DNA of 42,189 nucleotides, taken from positions 1 to 42,189 of the forward strand of contig PCCS01000014.1 in the NCBI GenBank assembly GCA_002731825.1. The letters run 5' to 3'. The notes beneath the pieces are model-generated. The model was not told the origin of the DNA. It ran no database searches and saw nothing but the letters and a program-made list of their open reading frames with translations. Positions 28,001 through 34,988 of this stretch are shown here, piece by piece. This stretch comes from Myxococcales bacterium. GTDB taxonomy: Bacteria; Myxococcota_A; Bradymonadia; UBA7976; UBA1532. A program made the translations under genes and the position numbers. Position 1 is the first letter of the stretch. Each line of letters begins with the position of its first letter.

Positions 28001-29507
28001 AGCCTATGATGGCGCAGCTGGCGGTCTCGTGGTTCGGATGCGAGAGGACGAGCCAACCTATCTATGGTTGGTCGATACCAGCGCGAGTACCATGACCAAG
28101 TGGGACCCGAGTGTGGCTCCACCGGTCAAGCTATCCGAATATCGGGTTGGTATTCCGCAGGGTGAGTGCCCTGGCAGCTGTTGTCATGTCGACGGCTGTA
28201 ATATGGCGAGTCGTGTTGCCATCGATAGTAAGGGTGACGCCTATGTGGCCAGTCGTGGTTTCGGTATCCAAGGTACTGTGACCAAGATTGCGGGCAACGT
28301 GGAAGACTGTATCGACCGTAATAATAACGGGCAGATCGATACCAGTCGCGACGGTAGTCCGCTGAATTACGGCTCCGATGAATGTATCTTGTGGACGGTT
28401 CCTGTTGGTCCGCCGAATGCGCTCCTGAGGTCGATGACGGTCGATATGGGTACAGACCAGACACCTCAAGGGTTTGTTTGGGTTGGCTCCTACAACCGCA
28501 ACGAAATCTACAAGCTGAATCCAGACGACGGCAGTGTGATCGCGACCGTCGCGGTTCCATTCGCACCCTACGGAATGACCATGGTCGCTAACGGTGACAT
28601 GTACGTCTCCGGTCTCGGTGATGGGTCACTATTACGGGTTGACACAGCGGGCAACCAGGTCGCTGGGCGAATTCCGAATCCTGCGGACCTCCGGGGCGGA
28701 GCAACCGGCTCGTACGGCATTACAACCGATACCTCGGGCCGCATTTGGCAGAACGGTTGGGGCACGATGGATGCCATCGGGTATGACCCAGCTGACGGAA
28801 CGTGGTGTCGAGTGACCTTCCCGCCGATCGAGGGTGGTGGTAACGCTGGACGAGGTATCACAGTTGATGCTCGGGGTCGTCTCTGGACGGCTCTCGGTGG
28901 TGACGGTAATTCGCATGTCGCCTACTGGAATTCAACACAGTGCCGCCCTGGCCAATCGACACAGATTCCGAGACGGCAAGTCATCCGCTCTGGTGCGGGT
29001 CTGACAGGTCCATCGGCCATTGGGTCTGATGCCGCCGGCCGAATTTGGCTCGCTCACAAGAATGTGACGGAGATGATCAGCATCGATCCGAGGAATAATT
29101 ACCGGATTGCTCGGTATGAAAACGGAGCTCTGGTGCATTCATTCAGCGACTTCACAGGTGTTGTGCGACGACTCGCATCGGGTCAAGGCAGCTATGAGCA
29201 TGACTTCGAGGCCGAGTGTGATGCGCCAACATGGACGGCATTGGACTGGAGCGCAGCGACACCTCCGGGTGCGAGCGTCAGTTTCACTGTGCAGACAGCT
29301 GCACGACGGAACAAACTGCATGAGGGCCAGATCATTAACGCGGGTCGTACACCGGGTGACCCGGGGCCGATCAACGTAACAGGGCGGCTCAATGGTGCCG
29401 ATGTCGCGTCACGACGGTTCGTCCGAGTGAAGGCAACCCTGCGCATGGGTGATGGTGACAGAAGTCCAGTGCTGCGTAACTTCACGGTGCGCTGGAACTG
29501 CGACTGA
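22017..29507 (+). CDS. Giant secreted multidomain protein: unassigned W/H/C-rich domain, Ig/PKD, BNR-like and propeller domains
   Basis: A 2,496-residue exported protein. TTG at 22017 is chosen because GGGGGAGG lies six bases upstream and it starts a clean signal peptide (basic residues 2-15, hydrophobic 16-30, cleavage after ASA at 35); the frame is open further upstream to 21948 without such features. Residues about 175-560 are rich in Trp, His, Gly and Cys and look helical. Then come an Ig-like region, a Cys-rich helical insertion (about 720-828), two 59-residue repeats (1076-1134 and 1146-1204), an acidic segment plus PKD (about 1466-1612), Asp-box strands (SADGGENW, SSDNGDNW), an Arg-rich Cys-flanked loop (1930-1957) and an NHL/SMP30-like propeller (about 2140-2370). 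Lysine is mostly AAG by eye; with the strong ribosome binding site and downstream terminator, high expression is likely. Function unknown. Confidence 0.85.
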   Translation: MKKNNSVTTLRPGNRIAVSLFAFAAIFMVAETASAQLRVSSIDWVQGRPEIPHPALNNRATILMAIAEGGGCNGNYQYRWDINGDGDFDDGNEGWRGSSSGGHRSGWWAPLGLEITFPDQPGDRLFYPKVEVDCAGQRASTVVPYLVRVDRMCPNYPNDFNGGCRAEKDENIKLTRQYYYDRIVDRLMWWMFNSTSHHNDDGRRGGIHACVYWGGPEMYNVGHYLNVFLRRSHGYGPGRDVDAYYRHAVYCGLNALVGTYSMAGGGWFNDDGADGWDGWRMSYTNARLGGHWGWGSYGSTAWVEPVVNYGNADYRVPGGEGNVRGRTLQDLGGDLRDGILYCMGGSGQWFYSCRSDGHADASTNGWAPESMRILGRKFGMNTYSWARDRQRNWLNGNCSHGSNNSHNLFGCSYHVHGPGGIGKLAGNALVGYGWTQLQDFNSDVGGAQWRMREHWIAASRLDNVWHGLYFLYATTKGMRSFVPELSEMEGGRDWATEFAHYLVTHLVGDNYSNWCAGGPWGCHWCCRGSFTYYSGTALTAQMIQTWLEAQAMARANPQSTGPGIPVTFDHSWSHILDPLVTLSRFRWNVIDNGNEGNNGPGSMVWDFTTNDVNETFEYTFSANLGWSDVINKKITLEVTDSNGNTVYDDKSVSITLSLKNHKPVVVSHPDGRDGIYSGYFGQRFMLDASRSYETDQCIRDTEDPNLPGGNAEVIEPPVDADVQIQDCDALETAMNRCLDNADPTNVNEILACVQMQYTLQDCRMLETELSSCNPLQAEIAACEALRALDPEEVEEDVVIPDNCDPQVANYQQCRVDSVNTVNATIDAANLAEFQAQQGGGAAGGEDADGNCGDREVFPGDGNKPRGIPDKITSICFDINFNNQWCEAGEIQYLWPDGAAAPSHNDPIEFVPRAGMGEGDIIGVPVRVCDDGRWNGKCYQNGDGAPGNLTRGDCSECGYGTASLQVINNTTAPELTLTDPPAEPAKGRMTVGGSPNDGDFLDLKNAAGETKRLVFDHGTDQTSVTPSSTTLTVTETPVEQDTFRLQDHTGNERRFVFRSRSEEVDGSSSDVLGIPHVQIGLSGAGGPNGVASRVATVINTVGALDISATSSNNTVTLTQGQATYSGNTPITTTGVNGMTTPPFNGGVNVGIGSVQGDTNAIASRVSSAVNDHMPGITATSSSNVVTVQQQTSGFAGNTPIATENVENVRASDFKDGRPQGYEVAPGQRIKLDLSQSRDPEGVLGAALDTNGVYYRYELTRGRGYILPERGYETKASGQNDNSEDPDDWSNWGSRPFIVPRGDGPVDMTVRVSARDVGGRTVNRDIDISLINEKPIMKSLTSDIYARAPSLDENQAPPVESRGNRRYRLVVQAIPDNGVDAVVRFQATEKYGQDITVTADLDNDGNADADPIAGPGGTAEGEFRTTFRDMPPEGRTFTSRVVVSDGNDTDTKLIQVYVPAISAQAANDIRYTIDIGNDGSFEITDSRQNYADFRLPPGNNSIEVAGAVSANGSTIPFNLGQVEMPNAAPAFTNPRLVSQEGFDVVVAASATDPDGDPVTITVDWGDGNVSRGRNVVYSHSYANARFQVYTVRVRATDDRGLFDEHVLTVDIVQPAIKEADINSLAWRRVTEIEGTHDGIRGFAIDENGTLFTHNYMGIVRRSADGGENWQDLLEDVECCGSITTRNAGEVFIASPSGLYFSSDNGDNWALFDESKYLGVAMSPDQNYVVAATIDSLKRFDMTGRLIDSHRFAGDFEDIDSCGPIGRSAFTTQTGQLYTNDRRDLNPAGWNVPEARFGKDKGASSVSFDKACNLYQGLWNGYRKLNADNSIEPASVKVPKHLFHVSGSHTKNVYGGVGDINAILSWPDGAVIIGAERGIWGENEPRNAYRTPYWKKRDRGLDRSMTARRLEMHPTNGYAYAAMSSAMQMPKYCRKARRNNNRRGRRRGRRGRTSYYYVFCGFTQNYQGGLYRSENPLLLSRTVGDGGSGFDPLYTNGAAYDGAAGGLVVRMREDEPTYLWLVDTSASTMTKWDPSVAPPVKLSEYRVGIPQGECPGSCCHVDGCNMASRVAIDSKGDAYVASRGFGIQGTVTKIAGNVEDCIDRNNNGQIDTSRDGSPLNYGSDECILWTVPVGPPNALLRSMTVDMGTDQTPQGFVWVGSYNRNEIYKLNPDDGSVIATVAVPFAPYGMTMVANGDMYVSGLGDGSLLRVDTAGNQVAGRIPNPADLRGGATGSYGITTDTSGRIWQNGWGTMDAIGYDPADGTWCRVTFPPIEGGGNAGRGITVDARGRLWTALGGDGNSHVAYWNSTQCRPGQSTQIPRRQVIRSGAGLTGPSAIGSDAAGRIWLAHKNVTEMISIDPRNNYRIARYENGALVHSFSDFTGVVRRLASGQGSYEHDFEAECDAPTWTALDWSAATPPGASVSFTVQTAARRNKLHEGQIINAGRTPGDPGPINVTGRLNGADVASRRFVRVKATLRMGDGDRSPVLRNFTVRWNCD
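25242..25628 (+). repeat. Duplicated 59-residue domain inside the 2,496-residue protein
   Basis: Copy A (25242-25418) and copy B (25452-25628) share V.(I/V)G, ASRV near the middle, ITAT-type SS.N.VT..Q and a closing GNTPI.T..V. Both copies encode 59 residues. The preceding segment, with DLKNAAG..RLVFDHG and RLQDHTG..RRFVFRS, adds the usual N-terminal strands of the same unit. Confidence 0.75.
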
Positions 29508-29520
29508 TAGCCAGTGGCGA

Positions 29521-29546
29521 AAGGCCTCGGTTACGACCGAGGCCTT
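29521..29546 (+). terminator. Perfect 10-bp hairpin after the giant gene
   Basis: AAGGCCTCGG and CCGAGGCCTT pair around a 6-base loop, 14 bp after the stop codon. No T-run follows directly, so it may protect the mRNA 3' end or act with the next hairpin. Confidence 0.6.
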
Positions 29547-29564
29547 ACCTAAGCTCTATGAAAG

Positions 29565-29601
29565 ACCGTTGCTCACCGCATGTGAGTGACGGTTTTTTTT
29601 T
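29565..29601 (+). terminator. Intrinsic terminator
   Basis: ACCGT...CTCAC pairs with GTGAG...ACGGT around CGCAT, and the stem is followed by a run of nine T. This is a typical rho-independent terminator for the giant gene, insulating the aldo/keto reductase gene. Confidence 0.85.
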
Positions 29602-29708
29602 GTGTCTTACCTGTCTCGTGACACTCTCAGTCATTCAATTAATTACTGACATAGGGCCTTTGCGTGTCTATCCTGTGACCACCAACAGGTGAGGAAAGCG
29701 ATTTAACA

Positions 29709-30668
29709 ATGTTGTATCGACGATTTGGACAGGTTGCTTTTGATGCGTCGGTCATCGGCTTTGGCGCGGCCTCAATTAGTGGCGATGGAGGTGGTTATAG
29801 TTTCGGACAGATAACCGATGACGCCTCTGTCGAATTGGTTCATACGTCCCAGGATCTCGGGATTAATGTTTTTGATACGGCACCAATCTACGGTTTTGGG
29901 CAAAGTGAGCAACGGCTCGGCTCCGCGCTGCGCGGCAGCCGGCGTGACAAAGCGTTTATCGCATCAAAGTGTGGAATTACTTGGGATCAGCAAAGACGTG
30001 TTCGGATCGATAATAGCGCATCGACGACGCGAAACATGCTCGAGCAATCATTGCGTCGTCTGGACACGGACTGGCTCGACTTATATCTCGTTCATTGGCC
30101 AGACCCAGAGGTCGATATTAGAGAGACTTATGAAGTTCTTGTCAGAGCGAAAGAAGAGGGTAAGGTTCGTGCCATCGGTCTGTCCAATACCAATCAGGCG
30201 GAGCTCACTTTAGCCCAGGAAGTTGGGCCTGTTGAGATTTGTCAGGGCCAAGACAGCTTTTTTGAAAGCTGGAACCGGCGGACTCTTTTCAAAGGCTTTC
30301 AAGACGAGAATGTTGGTTTTATGGCTTGGGGGACTTTGGAGAAAGGCATTCTGACTGGACGGGTTACCCCAACGAGGGAATACGATTCTGATGATGTAAG
30401 AAGCCATGCACCCTGGTGGACTGAGACTGACCACAGCAAACATTTCCGAGTCATGAAGCGCGTTCAAATCTTGCTGGAAGACAATGGGCACACGGGTCTC
30501 GATTTAGCTCTAAGCCATGTCTTGAGGGCTGATGCTGTATCTACTGCTCTGTGTGGTGCAAGAACGCCGGAGCAGGTGAGGGGTTTAGTGGCCGCACTCA
30601 ATCACCCGCTTAGCGATGATTTAGTCCGTGAATGTGATGCAGTACGCAGCGAGATTATGGATTCCTAA
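29709..30668 (+). CDS. Aldo/keto reductase
   Basis: A 319-residue cytosolic NADPH-dependent oxidoreductase of the aldo/keto reductase superfamily. The catalytic tetrad is visible: Asp56 and Tyr61 in FDTAPIYG, Lys87 in ASKCG and His129 in YLVHWPD. IGLSN (about residue 156) and the C-terminal phosphate-binding segment with GARTPEQV are typical of the YghZ/Tas/IolS-like group of single-domain reductases. Start ATG 29709 has AGGAAAG about 10 bases upstream. It is a single-gene unit between the giant gene's terminator and the convergent kinase gene. Substrate unknown. Confidence 0.92.
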   Translation: MLYRRFGQVAFDASVIGFGAASISGDGGGYSFGQITDDASVELVHTSQDLGINVFDTAPIYGFGQSEQRLGSALRGSRRDKAFIASKCGITWDQQRRVRIDNSASTTRNMLEQSLRRLDTDWLDLYLVHWPDPEVDIRETYEVLVRAKEEGKVRAIGLSNTNQAELTLAQEVGPVEICQGQDSFFESWNRRTLFKGFQDENVGFMAWGTLEKGILTGRVTPTREYDSDDVRSHAPWWTETDHSKHFRVMKRVQILLEDNGHTGLDLALSHVLRADAVSTALCGARTPEQVRGLVAALNHPLSDDLVRECDAVRSEIMDS

Positions 30669-30720
30669 GATCTGATTAGAAAAAGCCAGCAGCTCAGGGG
30701 GGGGGATCGCCCGCGTCTTT

Positions 30721-33216
30721 TTAAAAGTCGGCTGCGAGGCGAAAACCAAATTGAACGCCGAGATGAGTCGCTGCATGTGCTGTGCGGGTAGCGGCTCTGC
30801 ACCAGGCGGCCGTTGAGAAGAGACCGCCGCCTTTCATGACCACGTTATCTGCGTAATTCACGGTCGATGTCCACTCCATGGCCAGTCCACCTAGGTGTCT
30901 CACACCGAATGGTGAGACGTCATACGGGAATTCATCGATTCGTGCGGGTCCGTTTCTTTCCCCATCAGTGGTCTTATCGTTGTTCATGCCCCGCGATGAA
31001 CAACTAATTAACCGATCGTAGCCGTTGCCCCACGGATAGATTCGTCCGTCAACGCCTCGCGCGGCATATTCCCATTCAAATTCTGTCGGTAGGCGGTAGG
31101 CCCGTCCGTCCGCATCACTTTTCCACTTACAGTAGGCCAGCGCATCAACTTGATTGACCATCGTAATGGGCCAGAGGGGATCCCAAGCATCGCCGTCACT
31201 ATCCGACTTAGGAATGACGAATGCGGCTTCATTTTCGTCATATTCAATATAACGAACGCCTGATGGAGAGCGAGGCGCATGGTGCCTTGCGCGATCGACG
31301 TCACTTTTCGCAATATCGTTCAGGAAATCGACGTAGTGGCCCACCGTGACTGGGTTTTGGGCCATCCAGAAAGACGCCAATGCAACCTCGGTTGCCGGAC
31401 TCCCATTGGGTGCATCTGCGTCACCGCCCATGATACTGCTGCCACCAGTAATCAAGATAAAGTCGTCGAGATTGGCCTCTGGAATTGTCAGATCAACCAA
31501 AGTGTCTTCGTTGCTTGTGACTAAAATCGGTACATTGAATGAGAGCCCACCCTCTTGAGTCAGCCGTAGACGGTAACTGCCGACCGGATGCATGGGCGCG
31601 GTCCAATCGACACCCTCAGGTAAAAGAAGGGGCCCGGTCTCAACGTAGCGCTCCATGGTAATTGAAAATTCGGCTTGTACGTCGGCCAGGGGCCTGACGT
31701 CCCCATTTTGATTCGAAATTGCGAGGGATATGCTGCCATTATCGGCCAGCAGACCTTGATATTTACCTCGATCATGTTCCACAACGAGCGCTCGGAAGAA
31801 AAAAGCGGTCGCGCGGTCGTGTGAGGCCTTTGCTTCAACGTATTTGTCCCAATACAAGTCGGCCAAGAGGGTGTGGCTGGATTCGTTATCCTGATACTCA
31901 ATGGAACGGTTCAGTGCTCGGACCGCCTTTGTATAGGTTTGCTCAACTTCAAGATTAGCCTGCTGAAGCTCACGATTGGTTTGCCATAGCTCAAGGTAAG
32001 GATTCAAAGCCTCGCCCGTTGCGACTTCCATGGACAGTGGTGAGTTCTCACGCAGCTTACCTTCCGAGAATTCAAGAGCCTGACGCTTGTCAGCGGTGTC
32101 CTTCTTTTGCTCTTTATAAAATCGGATAGAGGCGCGTCCTTCGTCGAGATATTCAGCCGCCCGCTGCGCTGCACGGATTCGGTCCTCAACACCATCTACA
32201 AATCGATCGACGAGTGTCGCCAGCTCCTTCGCCGTTGGGCGCTTGTCTGGATCTAAATCCATAGTGGAGTCAAACAGCTCGAGGAGGGGGACGGGAATCG
32301 CGCGACCATCGGGCATCGCCTCCGGAGTGGGACGGTTTCCCTCGACGATATTCCTCATAACCGCAAGAAAAGAGGCTCCTCTGAAGGCTTCTTTGCCTGT
32401 TACGAGCTCGTAGAGCATAATCCCGAGACTAAAGATGTCAGATTTTGCCGTCAGGGTATGGCTTTCGGGCATGACTTGCTCGGGAGACATATATTTCACG
32501 GTCCCGATGAGAACCCCTGGCCTCGATTCATCGGTCAAGTCATCCGGTTGGACGCCGCTGGCATGGGTCGTGCTGTCCTGAATATTGAGGCTATTTAGCT
32601 TTGCTATGCCCCAATCAGCCACATAGAGTTCGCCATACTTACCGACAAGAATGTTTGCTGGCTTTAAATCGCGATGAACATAGCCACGATCATGCGCATA
32701 GGCCAAAATCATGCAGGCCTGACTGAACAAGCGCAAGAGCGCTTGCAACGGATATTCTTGTATTGTGTCGGACTCATCAGAGTCATACACCTTTAGGATA
32801 GAATCCAAATGCTGCCGAAGATCGACGCCTTGAATCCGCTGCATTGCAAAAAAAAGTTCGCCCGATGGTAAGCGGCCAACATCATGGACTGGTACAATTC
32901 CGGGGTGGTTTAACCGGCTCGTGAGCCGCGCTTCGCGTTCGAAACGGGTGCGCACGTCTTCAGATCCTTCATGATGTCTGTGTAAAATTTTAACGGCGAC
33001 GTCTCTGGATAGAAGTCGATCGACGCCGAGCCAAACACAGCCCATGCCGCCAGACCCAAGCTCTGAAATCAGTTCATAGCGCTCAGACGCTGTACTGTGG
33101 GACATCGGCGCAATGGCGCCAACGCTCGACGGCTGACCATCCACGAGCGTATCGCTATTACTCATGGTGGTCCTACTGAGTGGGTCTATCTGTTTTTTAT
33201 CGTCGGCCATAATCAC
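30721..33216 (-). CDS. Hanks-type Ser/Thr protein kinase fused to an FGE-like (sulfatase-modifying-factor) domain
   Basis: An 831-residue protein. Residues about 47-330 are a kinase: GSGGMG glycine loop (54-59), Lys76 in VAVK, HRDLKPAN (181-188), DWG (201-203) in place of DFG, and SPE (244-246). DWG is frequent in kinases of this kind and does not by itself mean inactivity. A helical linker (about 340-480) is followed by a beta-rich region and, from about 590, an FGE/SUMF1-like domain ending in GGGLFSTAAWCRAATRT...GFR. Only one of the two cysteines used by true formylglycine-generating enzymes is present. No membrane segment is seen. GTG at 33216 has a weak AGG; ATG at 33210 is equally possible. 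It converges on the aldo/keto reductase gene; a G9 run (30697-30705) lies between them. Confidence 0.9.
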   Translation of the reverse strand: MIMADDKKQIDPLSRTTMSNSDTLVDGQPSSVGAIAPMSHSTASERYELISELGSGGMGCVWLGVDRLLSRDVAVKILHRHHEGSEDVRTRFEREARLTSRLNHPGIVPVHDVGRLPSGELFFAMQRIQGVDLRQHLDSILKVYDSDESDTIQEYPLQALLRLFSQACMILAYAHDRGYVHRDLKPANILVGKYGELYVADWGIAKLNSLNIQDSTTHASGVQPDDLTDESRPGVLIGTVKYMSPEQVMPESHTLTAKSDIFSLGIMLYELVTGKEAFRGASFLAVMRNIVEGNRPTPEAMPDGRAIPVPLLELFDSTMDLDPDKRPTAKELATLVDRFVDGVEDRIRAAQRAAEYLDEGRASIRFYKEQKKDTADKRQALEFSEGKLRENSPLSMEVATGEALNPYLELWQTNRELQQANLEVEQTYTKAVRALNRSIEYQDNESSHTLLADLYWDKYVEAKASHDRATAFFFRALVVEHDRGKYQGLLADNGSISLAISNQNGDVRPLADVQAEFSITMERYVETGPLLLPEGVDWTAPMHPVGSYRLRLTQEGGLSFNVPILVTSNEDTLVDLTIPEANLDDFILITGGSSIMGGDADAPNGSPATEVALASFWMAQNPVTVGHYVDFLNDIAKSDVDRARHHAPRSPSGVRYIEYDENEAAFVIPKSDSDGDAWDPLWPITMVNQVDALAYCKWKSDADGRAYRLPTEFEWEYAARGVDGRIYPWGNGYDRLISCSSRGMNNDKTTDGERNGPARIDEFPYDVSPFGVRHLGGLAMEWTSTVNYADNVVMKGGGLFSTAAWCRAATRTAHAATHLGVQFGFRLAADF

Positions 33217-33479
33217 AGGATATTACCTATGCAAATGAACGCGCAAGAGACAATCAGTTGGCCAACGGTGTATTTTGTAATATCAGTCCACTGGGCGCTT
33301 CATATCTTCACAAGCAAATCCCTATGCTGAGGGTTTGTTTCGGTCAGCCGATGAGCGAAGGTAAATTGACATGAATCCACCGCTTTTGGCATTGACTCTA
33401 AATCAAGCCGCTCCAATGATAAAACTTACATCGGAGCCGTTTTCATACGGACCGTTTAGTACGTAGGCTGAGACTGGTG
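33217..33479. promoter_or_regulatory. Divergent intergenic region between kinase and phnZ-like genes
   Basis: A 263-bp gene-free stretch that must hold promoters for both directions. A perfect TTGACA (33366-33371) faces phnZ, but no good -10 box stands 16-18 bp downstream. Nothing else recognisable was seen. Confidence 0.3.
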
Positions 33480-34076
33480 ATGGATATGCACTCGGATGTC
33501 AAAACCCGCACGAGGGATCTGATTAAGATTCTAGAGTCCGCAGACAACTCGCCATATATTGGTGAGCCCGTATCGCAGCTAGAACATGCTCTTCAGTCTG
33601 CATTTTTCGCTAGAACACGATTTAAATCGACCACGATAACGCTGAGTGCCCTGCTACACGATATCGGTCACCTCCTTGCTAATGGTCACGATCAGATGGA
33701 CGATCTTGGGACTCTTGAGCATGAGGGCGTCGGGGCTCGCTATCTAAAGTCGCTCGGATTCTCCGATGCAGTCTGCCATCTTGTACAAAGCCATGTCTTA
33801 GCGAAGCGATATCTTTGCTTTCGGAAGAAAGGGTACCATCAGGGGCTATCCCCTGCATCGGAGCAGACTTTAATGTGGCAAGGCGGCCCGATGAATCTTG
33901 ATGAAGCTATGCGATTTGAAGACGATCCTTGGTTTGAGACGATATTGGCTCTTCGGATGATTGATGAGCGCGCGAAGGATCCCACCTTGACTGTGCCTGG
34001 CTTGACTGATTATGCACCCGTCATAGAGGAGCATTTGGCCAAAAATATTCGTGGGGGTGAGTATGTTATTGGATAG
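33480..34076 (+). CDS. phnZ: PhnZ-type HD-domain mixed-valent diiron oxygenase
   Basis: A 198-residue HD-domain protein matching PhnZ, which uses an Fe(II)/Fe(III) pair to cleave the C-P bond of 2-amino-1-hydroxyethylphosphonate to glycine and phosphate. YIGE (26-29) equals the Tyr24-Glu27 lid motif of PhnZ. The metal ligands follow in order: His36 (QLEHAL), His60-Asp61 (LLHDIGH), His64, His81 (LEHEGVG), His105 (SHVLAKRYL) and Asp162 (IDERAK). The numbering runs only one or two residues off PhnZ throughout. QGGPM and a final EEHLAKN also fit. ATG at 33480 is used; ATG at 33486 and GTG at 33477 are in frame. Its last 14 bp overlap the dioxygenase gene, so the two form one unit. The substrate could be another phosphonate or a related compound. 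Confidence 0.85.
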   Translation: MDMHSDVKTRTRDLIKILESADNSPYIGEPVSQLEHALQSAFFARTRFKSTTITLSALLHDIGHLLANGHDQMDDLGTLEHEGVGARYLKSLGFSDAVCHLVQSHVLAKRYLCFRKKGYHQGLSPASEQTLMWQGGPMNLDEAMRFEDDPWFETILALRMIDERAKDPTLTVPGLTDYAPVIEEHLAKNIRGGEYVIG

Positions 34077-34854
34077 ATTGGACCAGTCGACCCTCACGTT
34101 TTGGACAGAAAATCGTTATTTGGTGATTCGCGATGCGCTGACAGCTGAACAGGTAAATCAGCTCAAAAATTGGACATACGATCTTGAATACCGAGACGAA
34201 ACGCCGGGTAAATGGATGAAATATTTTGAAACCGGTCCAGATGGTCGGCGTCAATTATGCCGGGTTGAAAATTTCATCCCGTATCATGCTGGGCTACGAG
34301 ATTGGTTAGCCGGTGAGGATACGTTGGCTGCACTGTCGAAGTTATTCGATGAAGAGGCGGTGCTCTTCAAAGAAAAAATCAATTTCAAATTACCCGGTGG
34401 CTAAGGGTTTAAAGCGCACCAGGATGCGCCCGCATTCAAGATTTTTGGTCAGACATTTCATATCACCATGATGCTGGCTGTTGATGCAGCCGATGAACAT
34501 AATGGCTGTCTAGAAGTTGCCCATGCACCGAGCCATCGGACGCTTTTCGAACAAGATCGTGACATGACCATCGCGCCCTCCCTTGCCGCTGGTATGTCGT
34601 GGACGCCGATATCGGTTCAGCCAGGCGACGTCATCTTCTTTGATTCATACTTGCCCCATCGCTCATCGGAAAACCGGACGCAGAATGCGCGGCGCGCACT
34701 CTATGTGACCTATAACGGCCAGTCTGAGGGTGATGTGCGAGAGGCCTATTTTCGGGAGAAAAGGCGCGGTTTCCCCCCTGAGGTTGAGCGAGACAAAAAC
34801 ATCGACTACGAAGGCATCCCATCCCTATTCAATGTGGGCAACCCGATTCGATAA
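34063..34854 (+). pseudogene. PhnY/phytanoyl-CoA-type 2-oxoglutarate Fe(II) dioxygenase interrupted by an in-frame TAA
   Basis: One continuous frame of 263 codons with a single internal stop at codon 114 (TAA, 34402-34404). The first part ends ...INFKLPGG and resumes directly with GFKAHQDAPAF, so the stop sits in the loop before the iron-binding HxD (His119, Asp121). The rest is intact: the distal His199 in FFDSYLPHRS, the 2-oxoglutarate Arg in NARRALYVTYN, and a normal C-terminus. In the PhnY-PhnZ pathway this enzyme hydroxylates 2-aminoethylphosphonate before C-P cleavage by PhnZ. ATG at 34063 has GGGGGTGA upstream and overlaps phnZ. No ribosome binding site or start directly follows the stop. 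This is a fresh nonsense mutation or a base-call error; if the latter, it is a normal gene. Confidence 0.8.
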
Positions 34855-34878
34855 AGGTGCTCGCAAGGTCAGCTGGCA

Positions 34879-34939
34879 CAGTTTTTTTCAGTTTTTTGCT
34901 GCTGTGAAAAAAAGCACTTTTTTTTGTGACTGAAAACTG
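34879..34939. terminator. Symmetrical A/T-run structure, possible bidirectional terminator
   Basis: CAG-T7-CAG (34879-34891) faces CTGAAAACTG (34930-34939), and inside lies A7-GCAC-T8 (34907-34925). This follows the dioxygenase gene by 25 bp and precedes tdk by 50 bp. The stems are A/T-rich and weak, so termination is plausible but unproven. Confidence 0.4.
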
Positions 34940-34988
34940 CGAATAGACCCCTAACACCGCACACCGTTCTTCGAAGGGACTTACGACC

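Noticed and set aside
28126..28566. Minus-strand open frame of 146 codons inside the 2,496-residue protein gene
   Set aside because: Arg/Ser/His-rich mirror translation with no start signal; the plus-strand frame is continuous and structured.
33366..33371. Perfect TTGACA as a promoter for phnZ
   Set aside because: No acceptable -10 hexamer lies 16-18 bp downstream, so I kept only a general regulatory-region entry.
34402..34404. Recoding of the internal stop as selenocysteine or pyrrolysine
   Set aside because: The codon is TAA, while these amino acids use TGA and TAG; a nonsense mutation or base error is simpler.
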